Assembly (NCBI RefSeq): GCF_019052805.1
Contig: NZ_JAHQRJ010000001.1
Coordinates: 1,364,001-1,428,000, forward strand
Reading direction: 5' to 3'
Length of the DNA stretch: 64,000 bases
Source of the DNA: Noviherbaspirillum sp. L7-7A
Lineage (GTDB): Bacteria > Pseudomonadota > Gammaproteobacteria > Burkholderiales > Burkholderiaceae_D
The notes under the pieces were generated by a model that searched no databases, was not told where the DNA came from, and saw only the letters and a program-made list of their open reading frames with translations. This document shows positions 47,224-55,289 of the stretch, piece after piece. The position numbers and the translations under genes were made by a program. Positions within the stretch are counted from its first letter, which is position 1, and every line of letters begins with the position of its first letter.

Positions 47224-48595
47224 AGCTGTGTTCACGCAAGCGTGCCAGCGCATCGTCGATCCGTTCCACAGGAATGATGGTCATGCCTTCGATCGGCTGC
47301 TTGGGTGCGTTCGCCTTCGGAATCATGGCCAGGGAAAAACCCAGCTTGGCCGCTTCGCGCAGCCTCTCCTGCCCGCGTGGCGCGGGACGGATCTCGCCGG
47401 CCAGCCCCACTTCGCCAAACACCACCAGGCCACGCGGCAGCGGCTTGTTGCGCATCGATGACTGGATCGCCAGCAGCACCGCCAGGTCGGCCGCAGGTTC
47501 CGCAATCTTCACCCCGCCTACCGCGTTGATGAACACGTCCTGGTCGAATGCCGCCACGCCGGCATGCCGGTGCATCACCGCAAGCAGCATGGCCAGCCGG
47601 TTCTGTTCCAGGCCGACCGAGAGCCGCCTCGCATTCGGCAGATGCGACGCATCCACCAGCGCCTGCACTTCCACCAGCAGCGGCCGGGTGCCCTCCTGCG
47701 TCACCATCACGCAGGAGCCGGGCACCTGGTTGTCGTGCTGCGAAAGGAACAGCGCGGACGGATTGGAAACACCCTTCAGGCCCTTCTCGCCCATCGCAAA
47801 CACGCCCAGCTCGTTGACTGCGCCGAAACGGTTCTTGATCGCCCGTACCAGGCGGAAGCTGGAATGGGTGTCGCCCTCGAAATACAGCACCGTGTCCACG
47901 ATGTGCTCCAGCACCCGGGGTCCGGCCAGCGCGCCCTCCTTGGTCACATGGCCCACCATGATGATGGTGACGCCAGTCTGCTTGGCCACCCGGGTGAGCT
48001 GGGCGGCGCACTCCCGCACCTGGGCCACGGAGCCGGGCGCCGAGGTCAGCGCATCGGAATAGACCGTCTGGATCGAGTCGATCACCGCCACCTGCGGCTT
48101 CTGCTCGGCCAGGGTGGCGATGATCTTTTCCAGCTGAATCTCGGCCTGCAGCATCAGTTCGCGGGCATCGACAGCCAGCCGCTTGGCCCGCAATGCGATC
48201 TGTGCGCCCGATTCCTCGCCGCTCACATACAGCACCCGCTTGACCCGCGACAGGTTGGCCAGCGCCTGCAGCAGCAGCGTGGATTTCCCGATGCCGGGAT
48301 CGCCGCCGATCAGCACCACGCCACCCGCCACCAGGCCGCCGCCCAGCACCCGGTCGAATTCCTCGATGCCGGTGCCGAAGCGCGGCACGTCGATCGCCTC
48401 GATGTCGGCCAGGCTCATCACCGGCGACGCCTGCGCCAGGCCCTGCGGCTGGCTGGTGGTGTAACGGTTGTTGCCGGTCTCTATGGTGGTTTCGACCAGG
48501 GTATTCCACTCGCCGCACGCCGGGCACTGCCCGGTCCACTTGCTGGCGATGCCGCCGCAGGCGCTGCAGGTGTAATTGGTTTTTGCTTTTGCCAT
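47222..48595 (-). CDS. radA: DNA repair protein RadA
   Basis: A 457-residue RecA-like protein. The N-terminal C4 zinc finger has Cys10, Cys13, Cys24 and Cys27. Walker A is GGDPGIGKSTLL, the RadA motif KNRFG lies near residue 260, and the C-terminus is a Lon-protease-like domain without peptidase activity. It extends D-loops during recombination. It follows alr by 9 bases, so the two form one operon. Confidence 0.96.
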   Translation of the reverse strand: MAKAKTNYTCSACGGIASKWTGQCPACGEWNTLVETTIETGNNRYTTSQPQGLAQASPVMSLADIEAIDVPRFGTGIEEFDRVLGGGLVAGGVVLIGGDPGIGKSTLLLQALANLSRVKRVLYVSGEESGAQIALRAKRLAVDARELMLQAEIQLEKIIATLAEQKPQVAVIDSIQTVYSDALTSAPGSVAQVRECAAQLTRVAKQTGVTIIMVGHVTKEGALAGPRVLEHIVDTVLYFEGDTHSSFRLVRAIKNRFGAVNELGVFAMGEKGLKGVSNPSALFLSQHDNQVPGSCVMVTQEGTRPLLVEVQALVDASHLPNARRLSVGLEQNRLAMLLAVMHRHAGVAAFDQDVFINAVGGVKIAEPAADLAVLLAIQSSMRNKPLPRGLVVFGEVGLAGEIRPAPRGQERLREAAKLGFSLAMIPKANAPKQPIEGMTIIPVERIDDALARLREHS

Positions 48596-48604
48596 GTCTT
48601 GTCG

Positions 48605-49690
48605 TCAGTTGTCGCCGCGCACCGCGACAGCGACCCGCGGCGCCACTGCGCACATCAGTTCGTAGCCTATCGTTCCGGCAGCATGAGCTACCTCATCTAT
48701 GGGCATTCCCTCGCCCCACAAGGTCACGGACGAACCCACCTGTGCCTGCGGCGCATTGGACAGGTCGACGGCCAGCATGTCCATCGACACCCGCCCCGCC
48801 AGCGCACAGCGCACACCGCCGACCAGGATCGGCGTGCCGCTGGGCGCATGACGCGGATAGCCGTCCGCATAACCGCATGCCACCACGCCGATGCGGGTAG
48901 GCTTACCGGCGACGAAGCGGCTGCCATAGCCCACCGCCTCGCCCGGCGCTATCTCCTGTATCGCAATGAGGCGGCTGGAAAGCGTCATCGCCGGCGTCAG
49001 GCCGAAACTGGCGGCCGGGGCCGCGCCGGGCGTGCCGCCGTACAGCATGATGCCGGGCCGAACCCAGTCCTCCGTCAGTTCGCCATGTAGCAGGCTGGCG
49101 GCCGAGTTGCACAACGACAGCGGCACATCCAGCCCTGCCGCCGCCTCACGCATGCGCCGCACCTGCTCGGCCAGCGGCAAGGCCGGGTTGTGCTCGTCGT
49201 CGGCATTGGCGAAATGGGTGACCAGAACAATCTGCCCGACGCCGGACAGTGCGCGCAGACGGGCATGCACGGAAGCAACCTGATGCGGCCGGAATCCGAG
49301 CCGGTTCATGCCGCTGTTGACCTTCAGGTGAATATTGACGGGTCCGCGCAGGCTTGCAATTTCCAGCATCCGTAACTGCTCCTCGCAGTGAACCACAGTG
49401 TCCAGGCCATGGCTGGCTATGGCTTCAAGGTCAGCCGCATCGAAGAATCCTTCCAGCAGCAGCACCGGCTTGCGCCAGCCGCGTTGCCGTAGCAGGACGG
49501 CGGCATCAGGCTCCACCAGGGCCATGCCGTCGGCATCGGCGAAACCGCGCAGCGCATTCATCAGGCCATGGCCGTAGCCGTTGGCCTTGACCACTGCCCA
49601 CACCCTGGCGGCGCCGGCGTGGGCCCGGGCGACGGCAAGGTTATGTTGCATGGCAGCAATATCAATCGTGGCGAGAATGGGCCTGGGCAT
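48605..49690 (-). CDS. alr: Alanine racemase
   Basis: A 361-residue PLP enzyme. Lys35 in WAVVKANGYGHG forms the Schiff base, and the catalytic Tyr lies in CGYADGYPRHA near residue 260. It also has SGMNRLGF and GRVSMDML. It supplies D-alanine for peptidoglycan. The ATG at 49690 gives the standard MPRPILATID start. It is the first gene of alr-radA. Confidence 0.96.
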   Translation of the reverse strand: MPRPILATIDIAAMQHNLAVARAHAGAARVWAVVKANGYGHGLMNALRGFADADGMALVEPDAAVLLRQRGWRKPVLLLEGFFDAADLEAIASHGLDTVVHCEEQLRMLEIASLRGPVNIHLKVNSGMNRLGFRPHQVASVHARLRALSGVGQIVLVTHFANADDEHNPALPLAEQVRRMREAAAGLDVPLSLCNSAASLLHGELTEDWVRPGIMLYGGTPGAAPAASFGLTPAMTLSSRLIAIQEIAPGEAVGYGSRFVAGKPTRIGVVACGYADGYPRHAPSGTPILVGGVRCALAGRVSMDMLAVDLSNAPQAQVGSSVTLWGEGMPIDEVAHAAGTIGYELMCAVAPRVAVAVRGDN

Positions 49691-49841
49691 TTTTTGGACC
49701 AACCTTTTCAAGTGATGAACAAGCAACTTTTCATTTTACTTGACCGTACTCCGCCAACCGGCCGCAATTCGCCGGAACACCAGAAGTTTCATGGTATAAA
49801 GCGTCTCGGAGACATACTACTTTCCCAGCGGACACTAACGG

Positions 49842-51104
49842 ATGAATCGCGGTTTTTATACCATCATGGCAGCGCAGTTTTTTTCTTCGCTCGCCGACAA
49901 TGCCTTACTGATCGCAGCGATATCCCTGCTCGCCGCCACCAACGCCCCGGCCTGGATGACCCCCCTGCTCAAGCTGTTCTTCGTCCTGTCCTATGTGCTG
50001 CTGGCCGCCTTCGTTGGCGCTTTCGCGGATGCGTTGCCCAAGGGCCGGGTGATGTTCATCACCAACCTGATCAAGATCGTGGGCTGCGCGATGATGTTTT
50101 TCAGCGTGCATCCGCTGTTTGCATATGCGATCGTCGGCTTCGGCGCGGCGGCGTATTCGCCTGCAAAGTACGGCATTCTCACCGAACTCCTGCCGCCGGA
50201 GAAGCTGGTGGCGGCCAATGGCTGGATCGAGGGCCTGACCGTGGCATCCATCATCCTCGGCACGGTGCTGGGCGGCACGCTGGTCAATCCCAAGATCGGG
50301 GCGGCGCTGATGGCGGTCGACGTGCCCTATTTCGACATGGGCATCGATACGCCGGTGGAAGGCGCGCTGTTTGTCATTGTCATCTCCTACATCGTTGCCG
50401 CCTTGTTCAACCTGCGCATTCCCGATACCGGCGCCCGCTACAGCCACCAGGAGCGCAATCCGGTCAAGCTGATGGTCGATTTCGCCGGCTGCTTCAGTCG
50501 GCTGTGGGCCGACAAGCTCGGCCAGATTTCACTGGCGGTGACCACGCTGTTCTGGGGCGCCGGCGCGACGCTGCAATTCATCGTGCTGAAATGGGCCGAA
50601 AAATCGCTGCACATGGCGCTTGACCGCGCCGCCATCCTGCAGGGCGTGGTGGCGATCGGCGTGGCGCTCGGCGCAGTGGCCGCCGCCCGCTTCGTGCCGC
50701 TGAAGAAATCCCTGTCGGTGATGCCGCTCGGCGTTGCGATGGGGCTGGTGGTGATTCTGATGACGATGGTCACCAATGTCTGGGTGGCTTATCCGCTGCT
50801 GGTCATCATCGGCGCGCTGTCGGGCTATTTCGTGGTGCCGATGAATGCGCTGCTGCAGCATCGCGGCCATGTGCTGATGAGTGCGGGCCATTCGATCGCG
50901 GTGCAGAACTTCAACGAGAACCTGTCGGTGCTGACCATGCTGGTGCTGTATGCGCTGATGGTGAAGCTGGACCTGAATGTGAATATCGTGATCGTGCTGT
51001 TCGGCGTGTTTGTTTCCAGCACCATGCTGATGGTGATGCGCCGCCACGCGGCCAACCAGCGCGAGCATGACTCTCTGGCGCTGATCGGCGAGCACAAGCA
51101 CTGA
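49842..51104 (+). CDS. lplT: Lysophospholipid transporter LplT
   Basis: A 420-residue major facilitator with about 12 helices. It begins MNRGFYTIMAAQFFSSLADN, with the conserved FADALPKGRVM loop after helix 2 and AAYSPAKYGILTELLPPEKLVAANGWIEG after helix 4. LplT flips lysophosphatidylethanolamine inward for re-acylation. The acyltransferase Aas is not fused or adjacent. It is divergent from alr across 150 bases. Confidence 0.93.
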   Translation: MNRGFYTIMAAQFFSSLADNALLIAAISLLAATNAPAWMTPLLKLFFVLSYVLLAAFVGAFADALPKGRVMFITNLIKIVGCAMMFFSVHPLFAYAIVGFGAAAYSPAKYGILTELLPPEKLVAANGWIEGLTVASIILGTVLGGTLVNPKIGAALMAVDVPYFDMGIDTPVEGALFVIVISYIVAALFNLRIPDTGARYSHQERNPVKLMVDFAGCFSRLWADKLGQISLAVTTLFWGAGATLQFIVLKWAEKSLHMALDRAAILQGVVAIGVALGAVAAARFVPLKKSLSVMPLGVAMGLVVILMTMVTNVWVAYPLLVIIGALSGYFVVPMNALLQHRGHVLMSAGHSIAVQNFNENLSVLTMLVLYALMVKLDLNVNIVIVLFGVFVSSTMLMVMRRHAANQREHDSLALIGEHKH

Positions 51105-51164
51105 AGACACGGCTTGCTGCCGGCGGCTGGCCGAACCCGGTCGCGAAGTAGCCGCTCTATCGCC

Positions 51165-52169
51165 TTATTCCAGCACTGCCTGCACCCGCTGCCCGGCGCG
51201 CTCGCGCCAGCCCTCCGGAACGACGAAGCCGCGCGACATTTCCAGCGCGACGCCGTCATCCATGCGCAGCAGGGCCACCAGCACCGGCATCGCCTCGTCT
51301 TCGGTAAAACGCGAAGCCAGTGCCTCCCCAAGCTGGCCGCGGTCCAGGGTATCGGCCGATGCCATCCTGGCCGGCGCCAGCCAGGACAGCCGCGGCAACA
51401 CCGCATAGGCAGGCGCGTCGGGCAATGCATCGAGCCCGCACCAGAAGCCGCGGCAATGCAGGCCGCAGACGCCCAGCGCGGGCGAGACCGGATAGTCGCC
51501 ATCGGGATAGAACAGCCAGCCCTTGACCAGTGCCTGGGCGGCGCTGACCGGCTGCGGCAGCAGCGCCTGCGCGGCCGGATGGTCCGACAGGCTTAACTGG
51601 CGCTGGAAGATCTTCTGCATCTTGGCGCCCAGGCTGTCGGCCAGATTCGGGCCGACAAAATAATCGGCCCGCTCCTCGCGCACCGCACCGGCCGGCGGCG
51701 ACTGCAGCAGATAGAACTTGGTGGCGAATTCCCAATGCAGCAGCACTTCGTCGCGCCAGACCAGGAAATCGAATTCGCCCAGCGTGCGCTTGTCGCTGTC
51801 GCGTACCTGCAGGTTGTGCGCGGCCAGCACGCCCAGGTGCTGCAGGTAGAAGGTCATCAGTTGCTCGGCATAGCGGCCCAGCCGGGCATGGGAATGCAGC
51901 GCGATATGGGCATGCAGCGCCTGGGGCGCCAGGTCCAGCGCCAGCAGCCAGGGCCGTGCGGTGTCGCTGGCGTTTGGCGCCAGTTCGGCGATGCGCCCTA
52001 CCCACTGCGGCGCAGCCGGGTCCAGCAGCGATGGCGCGTCGATCAGCCAGGCCAGCGCCCTGACATGCGGATCGGTCAGCTGAGACCAGCGGCGATGAAA
52101 GCGTTCCTGGCAGCTCTGCCCGCTGTCAGTGCAATCCGTGCCGCCAGTCCTGTCAGTGCTGGCCGGCAT
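51165..52169 (-). CDS. DUF1853 family protein
   Basis: A 334-residue protein of the DUF1853 family. GRYAEQLMTFYLQHLGVLA and the stretch TLGEFDFLVWRDEVLLHWEF are the family core; the pattern of E-x-D and E-x-x-x-K (WEFATKFYL) resembles PD-(D/E)xK nucleases, so a nuclease-like fold is possible but unproven. Its 5' end overlaps the end of the uracil-DNA glycosylase gene by 17 bases, and it is the last gene of tsaB-rimI-UDG-DUF1853. Confidence 0.85.
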   Translation of the reverse strand: MPASTDRTGGTDCTDSGQSCQERFHRRWSQLTDPHVRALAWLIDAPSLLDPAAPQWVGRIAELAPNASDTARPWLLALDLAPQALHAHIALHSHARLGRYAEQLMTFYLQHLGVLAAHNLQVRDSDKRTLGEFDFLVWRDEVLLHWEFATKFYLLQSPPAGAVREERADYFVGPNLADSLGAKMQKIFQRQLSLSDHPAAQALLPQPVSAAQALVKGWLFYPDGDYPVSPALGVCGLHCRGFWCGLDALPDAPAYAVLPRLSWLAPARMASADTLDRGQLGEALASRFTEDEAMPVLVALLRMDDGVALEMSRGFVVPEGWRERAGQRVQAVLE

Positions 52170-52953
52170 AGGCGTTCATCGCCAGGCACAGGTCCGCCCA
52201 CGACTTGCCCTTTTCGGTCAGGCGACGCAGCAGGTAGGCCGGGTGATAGGTGACTACCAGCGGCAGGTCGCCATAGTGGAATACCTGTCCGCGCAATTTG
52301 CCCACCGGGCTGTCGGGCGGCAGTTCCAGGAGCGCCACCGCGGCGGTCTTGCCAAGCGCCACCAGAACAGCCGGCTGCACCAGTTCGATCTGGCGCTGCA
52401 GGTAGGGCATGCAGGCGGCCGCCTCGTCCGGCGCGGGCGCGCGGTCACGGCCGTTTTCATCGGTCGGACGGCACTTGACCACGTTGGCGATGTAGGCGTT
52501 CTCGGTGCGCGACAGGCCCATGGCCATCAGCATGTTGTCGAGCAGCTTGCCGGCCGGCCCGACGAAGGGAATGCCCTGCTGATCCTCGTTGCGGCCGGGG
52601 CCTTCGCCGATGAACATCCATTTCGCTTTCTGGTCGCCGACGCCGAACACGGTTTTGGTGCGGGTCTCGCAGAGGCGGCACTTGACGCAGCCGGCAACCG
52701 CCTGCTGCAACGCATCCCAGTCCATCCGTGCCACTTCGCCTGCCGGCGGCGCGGCCGGCGGGGCTTCCAGATTGATCGCCGGGAAAGCCTGCCCTGCCGC
52801 CGCGGCAGGTACTGGCTGCATTTCTTCCACCGGCGCCAGCAGGTCGGGCTGTTGCACGGCGGACGCATCCGCCGCTTGCCGGCGCTTGTTCCATACCGGA
52901 CCCAGGCCCATCTCGGCAATCACCTGGTCACGTCGGCCTGAACGGGAATTCAT
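52153..52953 (-). CDS. Uracil-DNA glycosylase, family 4 (Fe-S)
   Basis: A 266-residue protein. A Pro/Ala-rich N-terminal region (about 1-85) precedes the catalytic domain. The domain has CVKCRLC near residue 88, motif A GEGPGRNEDQQGIPFVG, NVVKCRPTDENGRDR, and motif B HPAYLLRR. Four Cys can bind a 4Fe-4S cluster. It removes uracil from DNA. Its ATG overlaps the rimI stop (ATGA). Confidence 0.92.
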   Translation of the reverse strand: MNSRSGRRDQVIAEMGLGPVWNKRRQAADASAVQQPDLLAPVEEMQPVPAAAAGQAFPAINLEAPPAAPPAGEVARMDWDALQQAVAGCVKCRLCETRTKTVFGVGDQKAKWMFIGEGPGRNEDQQGIPFVGPAGKLLDNMLMAMGLSRTENAYIANVVKCRPTDENGRDRAPAPDEAAACMPYLQRQIELVQPAVLVALGKTAAVALLELPPDSPVGKLRGQVFHYGDLPLVVTYHPAYLLRRLTEKGKSWADLCLAMNAYAGQH

Positions 52954-53420
52954 AGCGGCATCCTCATGACGATCGCGTTTTCGCGGGTGTTGTTGGGCGC
53001 CGGATAATAATTGCGCCGCACGCCGATCCGGCCATAACCATAGCGCTCATAGATGGCAAGCGCGCGATGGTTTGATGGCCGCACTTCCAGCATGATCGAA
53101 TGCATGCCGCGTTCCCTGGCACAGGCAGTGGCATGGTCCAGGAGCGCCAGGCCATGGCCGCGGCCATGCACCGGCGGGTCCACGGTGATGTTGAGCAAAT
53201 GGGCTTCGTCCAGCGCGGACATGATCAGGAAATAACCAACCATCCGGCCCGATTCCTCCCGCCCCACGCGGCATACATAGCCGCTGCGGATCGAGTCCAG
53301 GAAATTGCCGCCGGTCCAGGGAAAGGGATAGGCCGCCTGCTCGATGCGCAGCACCTCCGGCACGTCTTCCACCCGCATGGCTGAAAAGCGCAGCGCATTG
53401 CCGACGGGCTGGGCGCTCAT
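52950..53420 (-). CDS. rimI: Ribosomal protein S18-alanine N-acetyltransferase
   Basis: A 156-residue GNAT enzyme. It has EQAAYPFPWTGGNFLDSIRS at the N-terminus, the acetyl-CoA site VHGRGHGLALLDHA, and the C-terminal RRNYYPAPNNTRENAIVMRM. It acetylates the N-terminal Ala of S18. It is coupled to tsaB by an ATGA overlap and to the glycosylase by another. Confidence 0.94.
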   Translation of the reverse strand: MSAQPVGNALRFSAMRVEDVPEVLRIEQAAYPFPWTGGNFLDSIRSGYVCRVGREESGRMVGYFLIMSALDEAHLLNITVDPPVHGRGHGLALLDHATACARERGMHSIMLEVRPSNHRALAIYERYGYGRIGVRRNYYPAPNNTRENAIVMRMPL

Positions 53421-54109
53421 GCCGCCTTCCCCGCCATGCGCTCCGCTGTCGTCAGCGCCACCTTGTTGCGCAGATAGAGCGGTTGCGCGCTCGCCGCGTC
53501 CATGATGTCGCCGCGCAGGAAGCGCTGCGCCGCCAGCGTCGCCACCTGCGCGGCATGCGGCATGATGCCGGGCTCGGCCTGCGCCATGAACCCGGCTGCG
53601 GCGAAGGCATCGGCATAGGCGGCAAGACCGTTACCGCAGGCCAGCACCGGGCCGTGCGGCCGCACGTCAGCCGGCTTGGCCAGCGCCGGCGCGACCACCG
53701 CCTGCCAGCCATCGGCGCCATGCCGGTATTGCGCCCAGTAGACCTCCGCCATGCGCGCATCGAGCACGCACAGCACATCGGTTGCGCCGGTGCGCTCGTG
53801 ACAGGCCTGGGCCATCGCTTCCAGCGTGACGATGGACACCACCGGCAGCCTGGCGCCGAACGCCAGTCCCTGCACCGCGCCGCAGGCAGTGCGCACGCCG
53901 GTGAAGGAACCGGGGCCGGCGCCAAAGGCGATCGCATCGCAGTCGGCCAGCGTGATGCCGGCTTCGGCGAGCAGCGACTGCACCAGCGGCAGCAGGGTTT
54001 GCGAATGGGTCTGCACCGGCGCGGCCTCACGGCCAAGCAGGCGCTGATTGACCAAAAGGGCGACGGAGGCAAGCTCGGTCGAGGTTTCCAGGGCGAGAAT
54101 CGTAGGCAT
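53417..54109 (-). CDS. tsaB: tRNA threonylcarbamoyladenosine biosynthesis protein TsaB
   Basis: A 230-residue ASKHA-fold protein. It starts MPTILALETSTELASVALLV and has AIAFGAGPGSFTGVRTACG, the family signature. TsaB forms the TsaBDE complex that makes t6A37 in ANN-decoding tRNAs. First gene of the operon tsaB-rimI-UDG-DUF1853. Confidence 0.95.
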   Translation of the reverse strand: MPTILALETSTELASVALLVNQRLLGREAAPVQTHSQTLLPLVQSLLAEAGITLADCDAIAFGAGPGSFTGVRTACGAVQGLAFGARLPVVSIVTLEAMAQACHERTGATDVLCVLDARMAEVYWAQYRHGADGWQAVVAPALAKPADVRPHGPVLACGNGLAAYADAFAAAGFMAQAEPGIMPHAAQVATLAAQRFLRGDIMDAASAQPLYLRNKVALTTAERMAGKAA

Positions 54110-54185
54110 TTCGCTATTTTACCGTGGGCGATGCGATTGGGCGGACGCCGGCCGGCAAGGCTTGCGTACGCTAAAATACCGGCCC

Positions 54186-54617
54186 ATGAGCAGCCTGACC
54201 CTTCAGCATGACAATCGCAGCGAACTGCTGGACACGCTTTCCGGCGATGTCTGGTTCGTCGCCTGCCTGTGCGCGGCATGGTGCGATGTATGCCGCCAGT
54301 ATCGACCCGCCTTCGAAGCGCTTGCCGAGCGCCATCCGGACAAGCATTTCATCTGGGTCGATGTCGAGGATGAAGCCGATATCGTCGGCGACTTCGATGT
54401 CGAAAACTTTCCCACCCTGCTGATCCAGCGCTGCGACACCGTTGCCTTTTTCGGCACCGTGCTGCCCGACGCCGGCCAGGCGCACCGCCTGGTCCAGGCG
54501 CAGGCGGCATTGTCGGACGACGAGCTGGCGGCTCAGGCGCAATCCTCGTCCGAACGCAGGCAATGGCAGCTTGACTACAACCTGCGCACCAGGCTGGCCG
54601 ACTTCATCAACAGCTAG
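54186..54617 (+). CDS. Thioredoxin-family protein
   Basis: A 143-residue thioredoxin-fold protein without a signal peptide. The active-site motif is AWCDVCRQYRPAF (Cys33, Cys36), where WCDVC replaces the usual WCGPC. The cis-Pro loop is ENFPTLLIQ. The C-terminal helix is longer than in Trx1. The ATG at 54186 starts just after a 76-base divergent spacer from tsaB. It is probably a cytosolic thiol reductase or a thiol-stress protein; the partner is unknown. Confidence 0.87.
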   Translation: MSSLTLQHDNRSELLDTLSGDVWFVACLCAAWCDVCRQYRPAFEALAERHPDKHFIWVDVEDEADIVGDFDVENFPTLLIQRCDTVAFFGTVLPDAGQAHRLVQAQAALSDDELAAQAQSSSERRQWQLDYNLRTRLADFINS

Positions 54618-54624
54618 AGCAGAC

Positions 54625-54657
<33 letters not shown>

Positions 54658-54666
54658 GAAGACAAC

Positions 54667-54695
54667 TTGACAACTGTATATGCATACAGTACCTT
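54667..54695 (+). promoter_or_regulatory. LexA-controlled promoter of the HAD gene
   Basis: CTGTATATGCATACAG at 54674-54689 is a perfect CTGT-N8-ACAG SOS box with AT-rich centre. It directly follows a perfect -35 TTGACA (54667-54672); a weak -10 (TACCTT) would lie at 54690-54695. LexA bound here would block RNA polymerase. The start codon is 35 bases past the box. Confidence 0.8.
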
Positions 54696-54724
54696 GGTGA
54701 GACTTTCGCTCATCGGGTCAGGAT

Positions 54725-55180
54725 ATGCGCATACTCTTTCTTGAATTCGACGGCGTGCTGCATCCGGCCAGCGCAACATCACGCCTGTCCCCATTTTCCC
54801 CGCTCAAAACCGGTGTCCAGCAGGCCTGGCTGTTTCGCTGGGCCTGGATACTGGACGAAATGCTGATGCGTCATCCGGATGTCGGCATCGTGGTCCATTC
54901 GCACTGGAAAGGCATTGCGCCCCAGCCGCAACTGGAGAGCCTGATCGGCCCGCTGGGCCGGCGCCTGATCGGCGTCACGCCGGGCCCGGAGCGCTGGCCG
55001 GGCATCGTTTCCATGGCCGAGGCCAACGGTCTGCGCAATTACCGCATCCTGGATGCGCGCGCCAATGCCTTCCCTCCCCGTCTCACGGAACTGATTGCCT
55101 GCGACCCGGAGGCCGGGCTGCGCGAATTCAGCGTGCTGCGGCAACTGCAGGCCTGGCTGCGCACGCCGCCGTTTCATTAA
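54725..55180 (+). CDS. Small HAD-fold protein (HAD_SAK-like), SOS-controlled
   Basis: A 151-residue protein starting MRILFLEFDGVLHPASATSR, which is HAD motif I except that the usual DxD is Glu7-Phe-Asp9. Motif II is likely IVVHSHWKG. The C-terminus has RNYRILDARANAFPP and LIACDPEAGL, with acidic residues in the place of motif IV. I recognise it as close to the HAD domain found in Swiss-army-knife RNA repair proteins and in short stand-alone homologues. It is preceded by a LexA box, which points to a DNA-damage response. The nucleophile substitution may reduce or change phosphatase activity. Confidence 0.75.
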   Translation: MRILFLEFDGVLHPASATSRLSPFSPLKTGVQQAWLFRWAWILDEMLMRHPDVGIVVHSHWKGIAPQPQLESLIGPLGRRLIGVTPGPERWPGIVSMAEANGLRNYRILDARANAFPPRLTELIACDPEAGLREFSVLRQLQAWLRTPPFH

Positions 55181-55216
55181 GCAGTTCCATGCCGGAACAA
55201 GCAGAAAAGTCAGGCA

Positions 55217-55250
55217 TAAAAAAAGGCTGCACCTAGCGGGCAGCCTTTCC
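55217..55250 (-). terminator. Terminator of the beta-helix gene
   Basis: Stem AAAGGCTGC with GCAGCCTTT around CACCTAGCGG-like loop sequence, followed on minus by a T7 run. It lies 40 bases after the stop. Confidence 0.85.
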
Positions 55251-55289
55251 GGCATTCAAGCGCGCAGCCGAAGCTGCGCTGCAATGCGC

